A stretch of 33,120 nucleotides of DNA from Candidatus Pacearchaeota archaeon (GCA_002690445.1 NZER01000267.1:1-33120); one strand, 5' to 3'; positions 13,695 to 23,134 are shown, counted from the first letter of the stretch. Translations and numbers: made by a program. Notes: generated by a model not told the origin, from the letters alone.

Positions 13695-14846
13695 TTAAGC
13701 TACGTCTGTCCATTCTTGAATAGGCACTGCTCGAATAAAAAACACTGTTCTTTCTGAATTCCCAAATACAGCATTGCCGTTTTGCGGTGTAAGCTGATTA
13801 GTTGACCCATCATTCCTTGAAAAATTAACGTAGGTATCGCCTCTTGTAGCTAAAACAGTATGCACATTAGCTGTTGTTAAGACTTGATTTCGATACCATG
13901 AGCCACAAACAGTTGTAGAGGTTATCCCTGAATTACCACCTAAAGTTGTGCTCAAAGGTGTGTCCATCCTAGCTTCTGCAGCTGTTATTATCCCTGTAGT
14001 GAAATAGCCTCGTATATCTAAAGAATTACCATTTCTTCTATATTCAATCGCTACTGAACCTATGGTACCTAAACCGTTAGTTCCAGGTGTGTATGTTGTC
14101 CAAGCCGAAAAAGCTTTCCTGTCAATTATGTGCCATGTTGTGCCATTAGATTGAACAGTAACGTAATCATATCGCAAGGGAACAACAATAGTGCTGAACC
14201 CATCAATAGCATCTGTACCCTCTTCAGCCAAAAGCGCTCTACCTGCTCCACTATCGACTTTCTTAAGAGTGATTATTCTATAGGTATTCGCACTTGCAGT
14301 TGGTAGAGTTACAGTCCGATCTGAAGCTCCTGTAGTCATATTAATGACTGAAACCCCATCAGTGTCAGTGATAGTATAGTTTGCTGATTTTGCTTCCAGG
14401 TACCTTCCAAAATGTTTAATGGAATGACCTACTACTAAATCTAGGTGTGTGAACCCTCCCATTGAAAGATCTGTACCTGCTGCATTAGCTTTTAAGAATT
14501 TTGTGCTAGAGGCATCGAAATAGACCGCTCCACCATCAGTAGCCCCATTATCGAGGTATAGAGCCCTCCAGGTTTGGGTAGCATCACCAATTGTATTGTT
14601 AGCTGCTGTTTTAGGATCAAGATTCGAAGCAATGCGACCCGTAAGGGTAATATCATCACCTGTAGCATTTCCTAGAGTCACATTGCCGTTAAATGACACG
14701 GCTCCGTTACAAGTAAGTGCACTTATGGTAAGGTCTTCAGTACCATCGGTTAAAGCATTGATAATATCGGTAAAATTTTGATTAACCTCGGTAGCATCTG
14801 CTGTAGTCGAGTTTGAAAATGTATAGGTAACACTAGGAGCAGCCAT
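13695..14846 (-). CDS. Tail fibre / receptor-binding protein
   Basis: This 383-residue protein starts MAAPSVTYTFSN, contains a repetitive beta region with short Gly/Asn/Thr-rich elements (about 45-125), then a fibre module common in phage tails: VTLPTASANTYRIITLKK, an AIDGFSTI strand, and TTWHIID (about 180-250). The C-terminal ~130 residues (after TTYTP) look like a globular tip. It is the last structural gene in the operon, as expected for a receptor-binding protein, and is rich in Ser/Thr/Asn. The tip likely decides host specificity. Confidence 0.8.
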   Translation of the reverse strand: MAAPSVTYTFSNSTTADATEVNQNFTDIINALTDGTEDLTISALTCNGAVSFNGNVTLGNATGDDITLTGRIASNLDPKTAANNTIGDATQTWRALYLDNGATDGGAVYFDASSTKFLKANAAGTDLSMGGFTHLDLVVGHSIKHFGRYLEAKSANYTITDTDGVSVINMTTGASDRTVTLPTASANTYRIITLKKVDSGAGRALLAEEGTDAIDGFSTIVVPLRYDYVTVQSNGTTWHIIDRKAFSAWTTYTPGTNGLGTIGSVAIEYRRNGNSLDIRGYFTTGIITAAEARMDTPLSTTLGGNSGITSTTVCGSWYRNQVLTTANVHTVLATRGDTYVNFSRNDGSTNQLTPQNGNAVFGNSERTVFFIRAVPIQEWTDVA

Positions 14847-14849
14847 ATA

Positions 14850-16745
14850 TTATTTTCCTTCTTTTCCTGATTGATCGATCATTGCACTAATGCCAGTAAA
14901 TAGCGGAGCTTTTGTTACATCACCTTTGAATCTTAGGAATGCGTTAACAGCACTAAGAGAAGCACTTGAAACTTGCCTAAATGGAAAAGCTAGTATATCT
15001 AAGGTTGTTGCAGTTCCACTTGGGTTAATATCACCAGGAATTGCTCTGTAGAATTTTTGTAAAGCTTTAGCTTTTGCGACCCCATCTTTTCCAAACATCT
15101 TTGTGGCTATTTCAGGGGATAATTTATCGATTTCCCTGGCTACAGCCTGAGGATTCAAAGCACCAAACCGGCCTCGTGCAGCCGATACGCTTTTATCAGC
15201 TATTTCAGCTATTCGAGAGCTTGCCAATTCATCAAACCCCTCTTTCGATAATCTTTCGAGAGCCGCCGCTCTTTGTACGTCTTGCCCTGGCAGGAATCGC
15301 TGAAGCCGTTTTTCAGGAACAACTTTTTCAAGTGCTTCTGCTGCTTCTCGTTTGACCCCTTTTTTGATTTGCGCACCAGGTTTGAGAAGTGCTTTTTGAA
15401 CATCTTTGGCAGTTTCTCGATAGATTTGATCTGCTTCTTTAATTTTACCAAGCAAACTTTGTGCTTCAGCTTTTTGAAATTGACCCTTAAGATTTCTAAC
15501 ACCTTTCGTAAAGCTATCAGACCTTGCTCTTGTTGCAGCATCATACAATTCATCAGCTAACAATTTCATGTTTTTGGGAGCGTCCCGAGGGATATCATCG
15601 ATGATCGATGTTCGGAAAAGCTTCAAATCCTCTACGCTTACAAGTTGGTCTAATTTGTTGCGAGTGTTTTCGATAAAATTTAAAGCTTGATCTGAAAACT
15701 TAAATTTCTGCTGCATGTTATCAAGTGCAAATTCAATTTTTGTTTTATCTGCTTTTATATTAGGGATTCGCTCGGCTACTTCAGAATACAAATCCTCTGC
15801 TGGCTTAAGTTTTTTGCCGATGGATTTCATGACTTTTTCTTTGAAAGCCTCACCCACTTCAAAGGCACTTCGAGCTGATTTTGATTCTAGGATTTCTTCT
15901 GCTGTTCGGATCGCTGCTGCTTCATTTACTTTTTGCTGTTTTCTTAAAAATGCCCCACCGACCCCTAAAGTTTGTTTGGATAAAACTGATTCAGTCATTC
16001 GAATACCAGGATCTGTGGTAAGCATACCAGGTGTAGGCTTTGCACCTATTGCTTTACCAGCTGCTTTGATTCCAGCTACATCAACAGCCTCTTCAGCTAC
16101 TTCACCAAAAATAGCTCTACCTAGACCTCGTTTTGCAGATTTAAATGCAGAGCCAGCTCCACCTACAATTCCCGGTACAGCAGCGCCTATAGCGGTTTGT
16201 CTTGCGATCCTTCCAGGATCAATATCCTCACGTAGACCTAAACCTGCTGCTAAAGCTTGCTTGCCTGTTTCAACTGCCCCAGTAACGGCTCCACCGATCC
16301 CCATAGCAGCTGGTATAGAAGCTCCACCAGTAACCGGAGCCCCTAAAGCACCCATAACTTTAGTGCCAGTCGCAACCGCACCGGCTACACCTTCTACCAC
16401 TTCAGGGAGGTATTCAACTATATCCCCTAGATCAAATCCCTCGGGATTTGCAGGTACAAATTGTTTACCTTGCTTAACTTGAACCACACCATCTTGAATC
16501 CTAGTTTCAAAACCTTGACGATCAAGAAACCTTTTTTGTAATTCAGGATCCTCTTTTATAAGGCCTATCATAGCGCGCTGTTTCATGGTGACTTGAGATC
16601 TAGGCTGTGCAATAGCCTGCTGTACCAAATCATTTCTAATCGCTTGTGGAGCGACTACCGATTCGTCATCTATTGGTTGAGCTTGTGGTTGCTGCTGTGA
16701 ACCAATAGCTCTTTGTATTAAATCCTGTCTTATAGACTGTGTCAT
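14850..16745 (-). CDS. Large internal virion / DNA-ejection protein
   Basis: This 631-residue protein has a Gln-rich N-terminus with two similar short motifs (IRQDLIQRAI 5-14, IRNDLVQQAI 36-45), a Gly/Ala-rich hydrophobic region (about 115-210) that could enter membranes, and a long helical, Lys/Glu-rich remainder. It occupies the place of P22 gp16 among the ejection proteins, upstream of the tail fibre. No transglycosylase or protease motif is seen. It probably leaves the capsid with the DNA and helps form a channel across the host envelope. Confidence 0.65.
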   Translation of the reverse strand: MTQSIRQDLIQRAIGSQQQPQAQPIDDESVVAPQAIRNDLVQQAIAQPRSQVTMKQRAMIGLIKEDPELQKRFLDRQGFETRIQDGVVQVKQGKQFVPANPEGFDLGDIVEYLPEVVEGVAGAVATGTKVMGALGAPVTGGASIPAAMGIGGAVTGAVETGKQALAAGLGLREDIDPGRIARQTAIGAAVPGIVGGAGSAFKSAKRGLGRAIFGEVAEEAVDVAGIKAAGKAIGAKPTPGMLTTDPGIRMTESVLSKQTLGVGGAFLRKQQKVNEAAAIRTAEEILESKSARSAFEVGEAFKEKVMKSIGKKLKPAEDLYSEVAERIPNIKADKTKIEFALDNMQQKFKFSDQALNFIENTRNKLDQLVSVEDLKLFRTSIIDDIPRDAPKNMKLLADELYDAATRARSDSFTKGVRNLKGQFQKAEAQSLLGKIKEADQIYRETAKDVQKALLKPGAQIKKGVKREAAEALEKVVPEKRLQRFLPGQDVQRAAALERLSKEGFDELASSRIAEIADKSVSAARGRFGALNPQAVAREIDKLSPEIATKMFGKDGVAKAKALQKFYRAIPGDINPSGTATTLDILAFPFRQVSSASLSAVNAFLRFKGDVTKAPLFTGISAMIDQSGKEGK

Positions 16746-16746
16746 T

Positions 16747-17718
16747 TTATTGCCCTAAAGCTGATTTTAGTCTTAGTATAGCCTCACCTCGACTTTCACC
16801 TGTTGCGTCCATCACAGCTTTTATTTCTTCTGGTGAAAATTGTGGCTGTTGCTGCTGTTGCTGTCCACCTTGCAAACCTAAATCTAAGACCACTTGATTT
16901 GGTGGTATCCCCTGCTCATTAGCTAATCGCGTGTATTCGGAGTTTAATTGCTGCTGAGCCTTGACTTGTTGCTGCCATAGGTTTTCAGAGACATCCAAAA
17001 ACTGCTGACGCTGGGTCGGGGTTAACATTTCCCCCTCAAGGGTTTTGTTAAATAGCCCAATTGTGAAGCGATCAACAACACCACCAGCTTGCTCTATAGT
17101 TGCAAATTCACCTTCTCTTACTGTTGAGCCAGGATCTATTGTTTTCATATAGTTGAAAATCATAGCATGATCCTTTGCTGGTGTAGGATCGCCAATGGCT
17201 GCTGATCTAATTTTGTCGATTGCCACTTTTCCAGCTTGTGTGGTCTTTGTAGTTGGATCAGCTTTCCATTCTTTTCGGAGGTCTACAGTTTTCTTAGGGC
17301 TAGCTATTTCTGATTGTAATTTTTTAATTCTTGCGTTTTGTTCTTGGATATCTAATTGCTTTTGCTGCTTAGCTAGCTTAAATGTCTGAGCTGCCTGTTC
17401 AGCTGATGGAGTCATGATTTTTTCACGCTCCATTTGAGCCTTTCTTAAGCCGGTTGTGGCTTGCTCAGTTTTTATTTGCTGTTGCCCTAAGGATAAACCT
17501 TGCTGTATCTGCTGTTGAGCTTGTTCGGGTGTGGGTTGTCTCGCTTGATCTGCTTTTATTTGCTCGATGCGTTGCATGTTAACAGCAATACCATAGCCTT
17601 GATTTGCAATCGTTAGACCCTTAAGAAGTCGATCAAGATTTTTATCTAAAGCACTAACTCTAGGCTGCTGTACCTGCTGCTGCTGTTGACGCCTCGGGTT
17701 GACCTGAAGTATTGCCAT
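16747..17718 (-). CDS. Gln-rich internal virion protein
   Basis: This 323-residue protein has several poly-Gln stretches (near residues 11-15 and 286-291), a helical coiled-coil middle (about 85-145), and a conserved-looking segment NYMKTIDPGSTVREGEFATI (about 190-210) that I recall from internal virion or tape-measure-like proteins of podoviruses. It is packed against its neighbours (1-nt gap and 1-nt overlap). A role in the ejection apparatus is inferred from order (scaffold, coat, tail, ejection proteins, fibre). Confidence 0.6.
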   Translation of the reverse strand: MAILQVNPRRQQQQQVQQPRVSALDKNLDRLLKGLTIANQGYGIAVNMQRIEQIKADQARQPTPEQAQQQIQQGLSLGQQQIKTEQATTGLRKAQMEREKIMTPSAEQAAQTFKLAKQQKQLDIQEQNARIKKLQSEIASPKKTVDLRKEWKADPTTKTTQAGKVAIDKIRSAAIGDPTPAKDHAMIFNYMKTIDPGSTVREGEFATIEQAGGVVDRFTIGLFNKTLEGEMLTPTQRQQFLDVSENLWQQQVKAQQQLNSEYTRLANEQGIPPNQVVLDLGLQGGQQQQQQPQFSPEEIKAVMDATGESRGEAILRLKSALGQ

Positions 17719-18110
17719 TATACGCTCCTACGTTTCAAATCGACCATCGAAGCCATATAAGCCTGAGTCAATGGCTGTGCATACTCAGCTTGCAGATCAG
17801 GAAATTGTTCTAGTGATCTAAGACCATCAAGTATAGCTTGAGAGTTCTGCGCTACCTGAACAGTGGAAAGTCCACCGAATTCTTGGGTTTCAACGCTGCT
17901 AGCTTTGGGCGGCGCTATTGCTCCACCTGCCATACCACCTAGAGAAGCACCGGTCGCAGCCCCTTGCAAGGCTCCACCTGGCCCGCCGCCGGCAATTCCA
18001 CCGGCAACGGCTCCTAACGCAGCCCCTAATCCTTGACCTAATCTAGTCCCACCTTGGCTGCCTTGTTGAACAGTTTGTTTTTGTTTTCTTTGAACAGGTA
18101 ACAATGCCAT
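17718..18110 (-). CDS. Gly/Ala-rich small ejection-type protein
   Basis: This 130-residue protein has a Gly/Ala-rich region (about 25-65) with repeated AGG/GAA elements typical of glycine-zipper membrane-inserting segments, then a polar helical C-terminus. It lies between two putative ejection proteins and is the size class of the smallest of these in P22-like phages. It has no other recognisable domain. It could insert in the host membrane during DNA entry. Confidence 0.55.
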   Translation of the reverse strand: MALLPVQRKQKQTVQQGSQGGTRLGQGLGAALGAVAGGIAGGGPGGALQGAATGASLGGMAGGAIAPPKASSVETQEFGGLSTVQVAQNSQAILDGLRSLEQFPDLQAEYAQPLTQAYMASMVDLKRRSV

Positions 18111-18112
18111 GA

Positions 18113-19009
18113 TTACCTCCTAAAAGTGCCTGGGTCGATTCTTTGAGCTTCTGCTTGTTGAAGACCTGCTTGGGTACCTTGTCTTATCAATTCTTGTCTA
18201 GCCGCTATGTCACCAGCGAATTTTCTTTCTAAAACACTACCCAATTTGTCTTGAAAGGGTAATTCTAACGCCGCTATGATTGCTCCAATTTCCCCTTGTC
18301 CGAATCCAGCTCCGATTAAAACATCAATGGAATTTAGAGCAGTTATGGTTTGGTTAATTTTAAATTCTTGCTCTTGTATCGACATACCACGTTCAGCAAG
18401 ATCTTCTTGAATCGAGCTTTGCTCTTCTCTAAACGCTTGTTCGATATCAAACATCTCACGACTGGAAGCCAATTGTTTGGCTAATCGTCGGTCGGTTCCT
18501 GCTTCCACAAGCTGACGCTCTTTGAGCAGGGTTTCATTTTGCATTTCCTGGAGTTCAATTTGAGTCGCACCGGCCATACGCGCTTTTTCAAGGTCGGTAG
18601 TAGCTGAAAGCTGAGCCAGTTCGAATTGGCCGGCTATCTGAGCCTCTTGTAAATCACGCTGCAATTCACGTTGCGCAAGACCCTCACGCTCTTGAAATCC
18701 CAATTGCCTTTGTTGTAACTCTTTTTGTAATTCCCTTTGAGCAAGGTTTTCTCTTTCACCTCTTCTCGTTTGAGCTTCGAGAATATTTACATCCTGAAGC
18801 CCTTCAGAAGTGATTCGCTCCTGGGCTTGAGCTGCCTGCTGTCTAGCTTTGATGGCTGCTCCACTCGGGGCTGTACCTAAAGCTGCAAATTGCCTGGAAA
18901 GATCACGCTGCTGTTCTTGACCTTGAACCGCGCCGCGTCTTCTTAATCGCCTACGCATCAATTCAAATTCATCAGGAACCCCTTGGTTTAGGGGATTTTG
19001 CTGTGTCAT
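18113..19009 (-). CDS. Coiled-coil virion protein, ejection-type
   Basis: This 298-residue protein is highly charged and Gln/Glu/Arg-rich, almost all predicted helix. Repeated units such as QRELQKELQQRQ and QRELQRDLQEAQ (about 90-125) form a coiled coil. The C-terminus is more globular. ATG 19009 overlaps the upstream stop (ATGA). The position suggests an internal head or ejection protein; a tail-needle role is possible but less likely given its composition. Confidence 0.55.
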   Translation of the reverse strand: MTQQNPLNQGVPDEFELMRRRLRRRGAVQGQEQQRDLSRQFAALGTAPSGAAIKARQQAAQAQERITSEGLQDVNILEAQTRRGERENLAQRELQKELQQRQLGFQEREGLAQRELQRDLQEAQIAGQFELAQLSATTDLEKARMAGATQIELQEMQNETLLKERQLVEAGTDRRLAKQLASSREMFDIEQAFREEQSSIQEDLAERGMSIQEQEFKINQTITALNSIDVLIGAGFGQGEIGAIIAALELPFQDKLGSVLERKFAGDIAARQELIRQGTQAGLQQAEAQRIDPGTFRR

Positions 19010-20913
19010 AGTCTCAATCCTCTACGGTTAAAATATGCATTGCCCCTAACCACTGAAAATCCATTTCCTGCTGTGTTCAAATTAGAAAATTTGAAGGAAA
19101 TTCTTTTGCCTGAACCAAAAAGCGTGATGGGAGCGTCAATCCTATCTTGACCTCCACCCCAATCATCTTGCCCCCAAACCATAGAATCCCATAAAGACCC
19201 ACCAGGGTTTAAATCTATAGTCTGAGTATTACCTCCACCCTTGTCAGAATCGAGAATGAAAGCTACCTGCATTAACCAATCGCCTAATGTTTCAACGGTA
19301 AATTCAGCTTTCCTGTAATCTTTTTGGTAGTGCCTAAGAATCTCACCACTATCAAATTCTTTTGTTTGGTAATAGCTATTGATAGCACTACCATTATCGG
19401 TATAGGTGCCGTCTAGTAGCTGGTGTACAAAACCATCTGAATCTGCTGATCCAAAATAAAGCTTGTCATTAAACACCGTGAAAGCGTCGGCATTGATTCC
19501 TGTAAATGGTACCCATGAGCCTATTTTTCTACTCTTACCACGCCTTACAAAATCAAATTGATAAACACGATTATTGGTCGTATTCCCTGTGTCATAGGTC
19601 ACTGCAAACCAAAGTTTGTTGTCAAAAATGAACCCCACACATTTCGCTTTATTGGATTCTTGAAATTTAAATACATCAGGTTCAATTCGATCTGATTTAG
19701 CATCTCCGAACATTGTAGTCACACGGAGCGCTGTTACATCAGGTTCAGTTGTATTGCCTAGGAAAGCGTAAAACCCTGTGATTTTACCGTTCTGCTCACC
19801 TAAATACATTAGCTGCTGCTCATATTCCACAATGGATCTGTGAGAAGAACAGCCATACTTGGCATTTGATTTAACCCTTACCCAATTGCTAGCAGTCGTA
19901 TCGGGCATATAGATTAGCCAAACAGAAGCCTCTTTAAAAACCACAACGCTGTTACCTTGAACAGCTAAACCAGTGATTTTCTCACCGTCTCCATCAGCTA
20001 TTTTGATGAAATTGAGCGCACCAAATACAAAAGGATTTTCTAAATTCGAATACCACAAATATTGTGGGTTTTGAGAGTCATTGCAAAAGATTCTTTCCTG
20101 ATGTACTACTGCGAATTCATAAGCAGGAGGTTTGCCCTGGTCGCTAGCAGCTTCAGCACCTAAGGATGCACTTGCTATATTATCCGAATAAGTCGTAGCA
20201 CTCACAGGGAGTGTAGCCACAAAATAATAGGATCCACTTACTCCCGATCCTGCAATAGTCCTATATAAATACTTTGCATCGACTCCAAAAGATTGATCGG
20301 GCACCGGGATACCAGAAAGCAGAACACTCTCACCAGCCCCACTAACCGCAATGGTCACACTTCCAGTAGAAATATTCCCTGCGACTACCTGTGTGTTCAC
20401 ATAAGCAAGAGCATAATGGTAGTCACCTGCTAAATTACCACCAGCTCCTCTAGTGCCCCCATCCGTGACTTGAGAAGCTTGCTCGATACCATGTCTTGTG
20501 AAAACACTTTCATCATATTTATAAGGAGGGTCATTACCATCAGCTATAAAACATAGGTTTTGATACATGACTGTATTTTTAGCGGTACTAGTCGCATAAA
20601 CACCTTGAGCGCTTGGAACAGTCTGAAACGTAGTACCTGAAAGCACAAACATATCAGTTCCAAACCACGCTAGCATGGATTGATTTCCATTATTCCAGTT
20701 TGCTGTAAATAGACCATCGCATGGATTACTTGCTACCGCTGCAGTGTTGAGAACCGTATACCCTTCTCTTGTCTGCACCCCACCCAAATCATCAAAGACC
20801 ACATTTAAGCAGTCCGGAGATTCATTAGGCTCTAAAATAGCAGGTTCATATTTATTATTAAGCCCACCATCAAATGCATCCATTGGAATGACTGTTCTAA
20901 ACCCACTAGTCAT
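19006..20913 (-). CDS. Large beta-rich tail hub / DNA-stabilisation protein (P22 gp10-like position)
   Basis: This 635-residue protein begins with a pattern found in podovirus tail hub proteins: FDGGLNNKYEPAILEPNESPD, then a Gly-rich turn and QTREGYTVLN. Many short beta strands with aromatic and Gly/Asn turns suggest a propeller-like fold. Near the C-terminus is LWDSMVWGQDDWGGG. In P22-like phages a protein of this type plugs the portal below the adaptor. ATG 20913 shares one base with the upstream stop codon. The function comes from gene order and the N-terminal pattern. Confidence 0.65.
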   Translation of the reverse strand: MTSGFRTVIPMDAFDGGLNNKYEPAILEPNESPDCLNVVFDDLGGVQTREGYTVLNTAAVASNPCDGLFTANWNNGNQSMLAWFGTDMFVLSGTTFQTVPSAQGVYATSTAKNTVMYQNLCFIADGNDPPYKYDESVFTRHGIEQASQVTDGGTRGAGGNLAGDYHYALAYVNTQVVAGNISTGSVTIAVSGAGESVLLSGIPVPDQSFGVDAKYLYRTIAGSGVSGSYYFVATLPVSATTYSDNIASASLGAEAASDQGKPPAYEFAVVHQERIFCNDSQNPQYLWYSNLENPFVFGALNFIKIADGDGEKITGLAVQGNSVVVFKEASVWLIYMPDTTASNWVRVKSNAKYGCSSHRSIVEYEQQLMYLGEQNGKITGFYAFLGNTTEPDVTALRVTTMFGDAKSDRIEPDVFKFQESNKAKCVGFIFDNKLWFAVTYDTGNTTNNRVYQFDFVRRGKSRKIGSWVPFTGINADAFTVFNDKLYFGSADSDGFVHQLLDGTYTDNGSAINSYYQTKEFDSGEILRHYQKDYRKAEFTVETLGDWLMQVAFILDSDKGGGNTQTIDLNPGGSLWDSMVWGQDDWGGGQDRIDAPITLFGSGKRISFKFSNLNTAGNGFSVVRGNAYFNRRGLRL

Positions 20914-21575
20914 TAGATCATTCCTAAATAGGTAGAGGGTTGGTCGTTTTCGTTAATCACTATATTGAAATTGTCTTTATTCATCATTCTTACAGACCTT
21001 CTTACCTTGTCGATAGCATTATGTCTGTTGTTAGAATGATTCCATTGCCATTCGAGCTTGTTTGTATGAGGATGCCCTAGTTCCTTAAGGCTCATGTAGT
21101 AAGCTACCCCGATAACCAAGTAAGGGTGAAATCTGCTAGGGATTTCAAGCGTCGAGGTAGAAGTCGGGACGCTTGGTTCGTCAAAACTATATACCTTGAT
21201 TGTTTGATCTGCAGTGCTAGGAGCTGGGTATAACCCAAATGAATCATCGAAATTGTAATAGTATTGAGGATCACCAGTCACAGTAGTATTGGTATTCAAA
21301 TCAATGCTATCAAGCTTTTGAAATGAGATAGGCTTAAGCTTTTGGCTATTCCATTCAAGCCTTTTGATTGCAAGCATCCTAGTGGGCACCGCGTACTCCT
21401 GCTGATCAGCTACCGTTGTTGTAGAATAGCGGTTTTGAATGCAGAAGGTTTCGCTAGCCATTTCCATAGCCGCAAAATAAAGATAGTTCTCTATTATTTC
21501 TTCGCTGCTCCAAAGCTTATCGCCTGCTGCGTTGAGCATTCTTCTAGCTGCCGTTTCGATTTCACTAGGAGTCAT
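20913..21575 (-). CDS. Head-tail adaptor protein
   Basis: This 220-residue protein has a helical N-terminus (IETAARRMLNAAGDKLWSSEEIIENYLYFA), a middle with strands around DQQEYAVPTRMLAIKRLEW and DSFGLYPAPS, and a helical C-terminus. The same arrangement is seen in adaptor proteins that bind the portal ring (P22 gp4/T7 gp11 class). It precedes the hub protein in the operon. No catalytic motif is present. Confidence 0.65.
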   Translation of the reverse strand: MTPSEIETAARRMLNAAGDKLWSSEEIIENYLYFAAMEMASETFCIQNRYSTTTVADQQEYAVPTRMLAIKRLEWNSQKLKPISFQKLDSIDLNTNTTVTGDPQYYYNFDDSFGLYPAPSTADQTIKVYSFDEPSVPTSTSTLEIPSRFHPYLVIGVAYYMSLKELGHPHTNKLEWQWNHSNNRHNAIDKVRRSVRMMNKDNFNIVINENDQPSTYLGMI

Positions 21576-21578
21576 AAT

Positions 21579-21959
21579 CTAGCTCCATTCTGTAGACCCA
21601 TCAGCTTGCTTTGACCAGCTTGTGCTGGGATCGGAGGTTTTAGATGATTCATCGTACACAGCTTCTGAGCCGTCTATGGTCGGTTTTGTAAAATTATAGT
21701 CCCATATGCCAATGCTTCTGTTTATGTCTAAAGCTGAGCCAGTAAAGCTTATCGAATCAGTAATAGGAGATAGGGCAAAACTTTTGCCTAATGCATCTGT
21801 AAGGGTGATAGTCTCCGAAAGGCCTTTTTCATAGCTTGTGGCCACATCCTCGGTAACGCCCCAGTTATCAGTACCCCAAATCAGAACATTCCAAAGGCTA
21901 GGTGGAGATACTCCTAGCACATTGAGAGAGTTTGTTACTGTTTGAGAAAAGCTAGCCAT
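21579..21959 (-). CDS. Small structural protein with WGxDxWG motif
   Basis: This 126-residue Ser/Thr-rich protein contains SLWNVLIWGTDNWG (about 21-34), closely similar to a segment of the large tail protein at 19150-19200. The rest is beta-like with no known domain. It lies between the adaptor and a further structural gene. The shared tryptophan-rich element may be an assembly or binding motif. It is probably a minor head or tail component. Confidence 0.5.
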   Translation of the reverse strand: MASFSQTVTNSLNVLGVSPPSLWNVLIWGTDNWGVTEDVATSYEKGLSETITLTDALGKSFALSPITDSISFTGSALDINRSIGIWDYNFTKPTIDGSEAVYDESSKTSDPSTSWSKQADGSTEWS

Positions 21960-21960
21960 A

Positions 21961-22461
21961 TTAACTCAGTGTTATTTGCGCGGTAACTGTCAGAATGTCG
22001 TTACTGCCTTTCGTTATAAGCCCTTCTGTATCCCTGCTTAACATTTTACCACCAGTGTTAGCATTGAATAGACCGTACTCATAGATATTGCCAGTACCTG
22101 AACCACTTGCGAATGTTGCAACGACTTGATACACCGCCGTAAATGCCGTGACAGTGCCAGTATGCCTAGAAAGCTCAGTTCCAAGCGCTGTGTCGGTATT
22201 AGTTTCTGCTGTGTTATCAGAACCTATTGCAATATAGAAAAATGGATTTTGAGTAGCGCTTGCAGCAGCCGAACAAAGATAATCTGCTAGAGCATGGAGG
22301 CCGCTTGTCGTGATGACATTATAGCCTTCTTCAGTCTGAATAACTTGGCTACCTCTTGTAAGAACAGCTTTCCATTTGCCTGAAATTCCAATCGAGCGAT
22401 CGTCATATTTTGACTTTGGAGGAATGAGGCGCCCGTTGGCGTCGTACTGGTTCTCCGACAT
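21961..22461 (-). CDS. Putative head/tail decoration protein
   Basis: This 166-residue protein has a polar N-terminus, then a Thr/Ser/Ala-rich beta domain (ITTSGLHALADYL, PFFYIAIGSDN, NIYEYGLFN, LTVTAQITLS) resembling small phage surface or tail-fibre-like structural proteins. ATG 22461 has GGGAG upstream and lies 59 nt inside the preceding gene in another frame. The function is inferred only from location and composition. Confidence 0.5.
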   Translation of the reverse strand: MSENQYDANGRLIPPKSKYDDRSIGISGKWKAVLTRGSQVIQTEEGYNVITTSGLHALADYLCSAAASATQNPFFYIAIGSDNTAETNTDTALGTELSRHTGTVTAFTAVYQVVATFASGSGTGNIYEYGLFNANTGGKMLSRDTEGLITKGSNDILTVTAQITLS

Positions 22462-22774
22462 TATTTTCTCCCATTTTCTTGAGATGCTCCTTGTATGCTA
22501 CCTCAGTGCGAAAATCTGTACCATCGGGAGCTGAATATTTTATGGGCTGATGTCTAGCTGCTGCGTGAGCTTCTGGGTCTTCCACAATTTTCAGTTTCTT
22601 TGGCTTGATCGCTTTACCCTGTCCATCAACAGTCATAGGTGAAGCTTGCGATAAAAATCTGATCGCCTCACTTCTACCCATTTCGATTGCTCCATTAGCA
22701 GGAATGACAATCATTTCATCTCTAAACATTTCGCTGTATTCACGATGATCTAAATTTTGAACTTTGACCTTCAT
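22403..22774 (-). CDS. Small basic protein in head module
   Basis: This 123-residue protein begins MKVKVQNLDHREYSEMF and has a strand-rich first half and a Lys/Arg/His-rich C-terminus. ATG 22774 with GAGG nearby is preferred; GTG 22795 would add 7 residues and overlap the upstream gene. Its 3' end overlaps the next gene by 59 nt. The shape is compatible with a head-completion or structural protein, but I do not recognise a family. Confidence 0.55.
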   Translation of the reverse strand: MKVKVQNLDHREYSEMFRDEMIVIPANGAIEMGRSEAIRFLSQASPMTVDGQGKAIKPKKLKIVEDPEAHAAARHQPIKYSAPDGTDFRTEVAYKEHLKKMGENNVGEPVRRQRAPHSSKVKI

Positions 22775-22785
22775 ATTTCCTCGCT

Positions 22786-23133
22786 TTATGAACACACTAT
22801 GTGAAATTCTGCCGACGTGGCAGTCATAGCAGTACTCAATTCAATTTTCATGTATCTATCATTTATAAATTCAAGATGGACAAAACAATTGGTAACGCTG
22901 CTATCAACGTACATAGCTCCAGGGGTTGCTGTGCTATTAGTTAATCTATGGTGGTGTCCTCTGTATGTACCATCTAGGGTATTAGCGCATTGAAAATAGA
23001 TATCGGTACCACTTGCCATGGTGGGGATTTCAATTTGAGTATGTGGCCAACCTCGACCTAAATCAATTGCACTGGATAACGTCACACCACTAGCAATCGT
23101 GACTTTAAATCTGCTTTGTGGGCTATATCCCAT
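22786..23133 (-). CDS. Small beta-rich structural protein
   Basis: This 115-residue protein is mostly beta strands with Thr/Ser-rich loops (SGVTLSSAIDLG, TEIHIVCS-type ends). It is spaced 1 nt from the upstream gene. It is probably a decoration or fibre-attachment protein. Ser/Thr content makes it a possible acceptor for the Maf-like transferase encoded two genes upstream. No family is recognised. Confidence 0.5.
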   Translation of the reverse strand: MGYSPQSRFKVTIASGVTLSSAIDLGRGWPHTQIEIPTMASGTDIYFQCANTLDGTYRGHHHRLTNSTATPGAMYVDSSVTNCFVHLEFINDRYMKIELSTAMTATSAEFHIVCS

Positions 23134-23134
23134 A

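Noticed and set aside
15715..16482. Long plus-strand frame opposite the large ejection protein
   Set aside because: It is antisense to a well-supported gene, has no ribosome binding site, and its composition mirrors Ala/Gly codons on the other strand.
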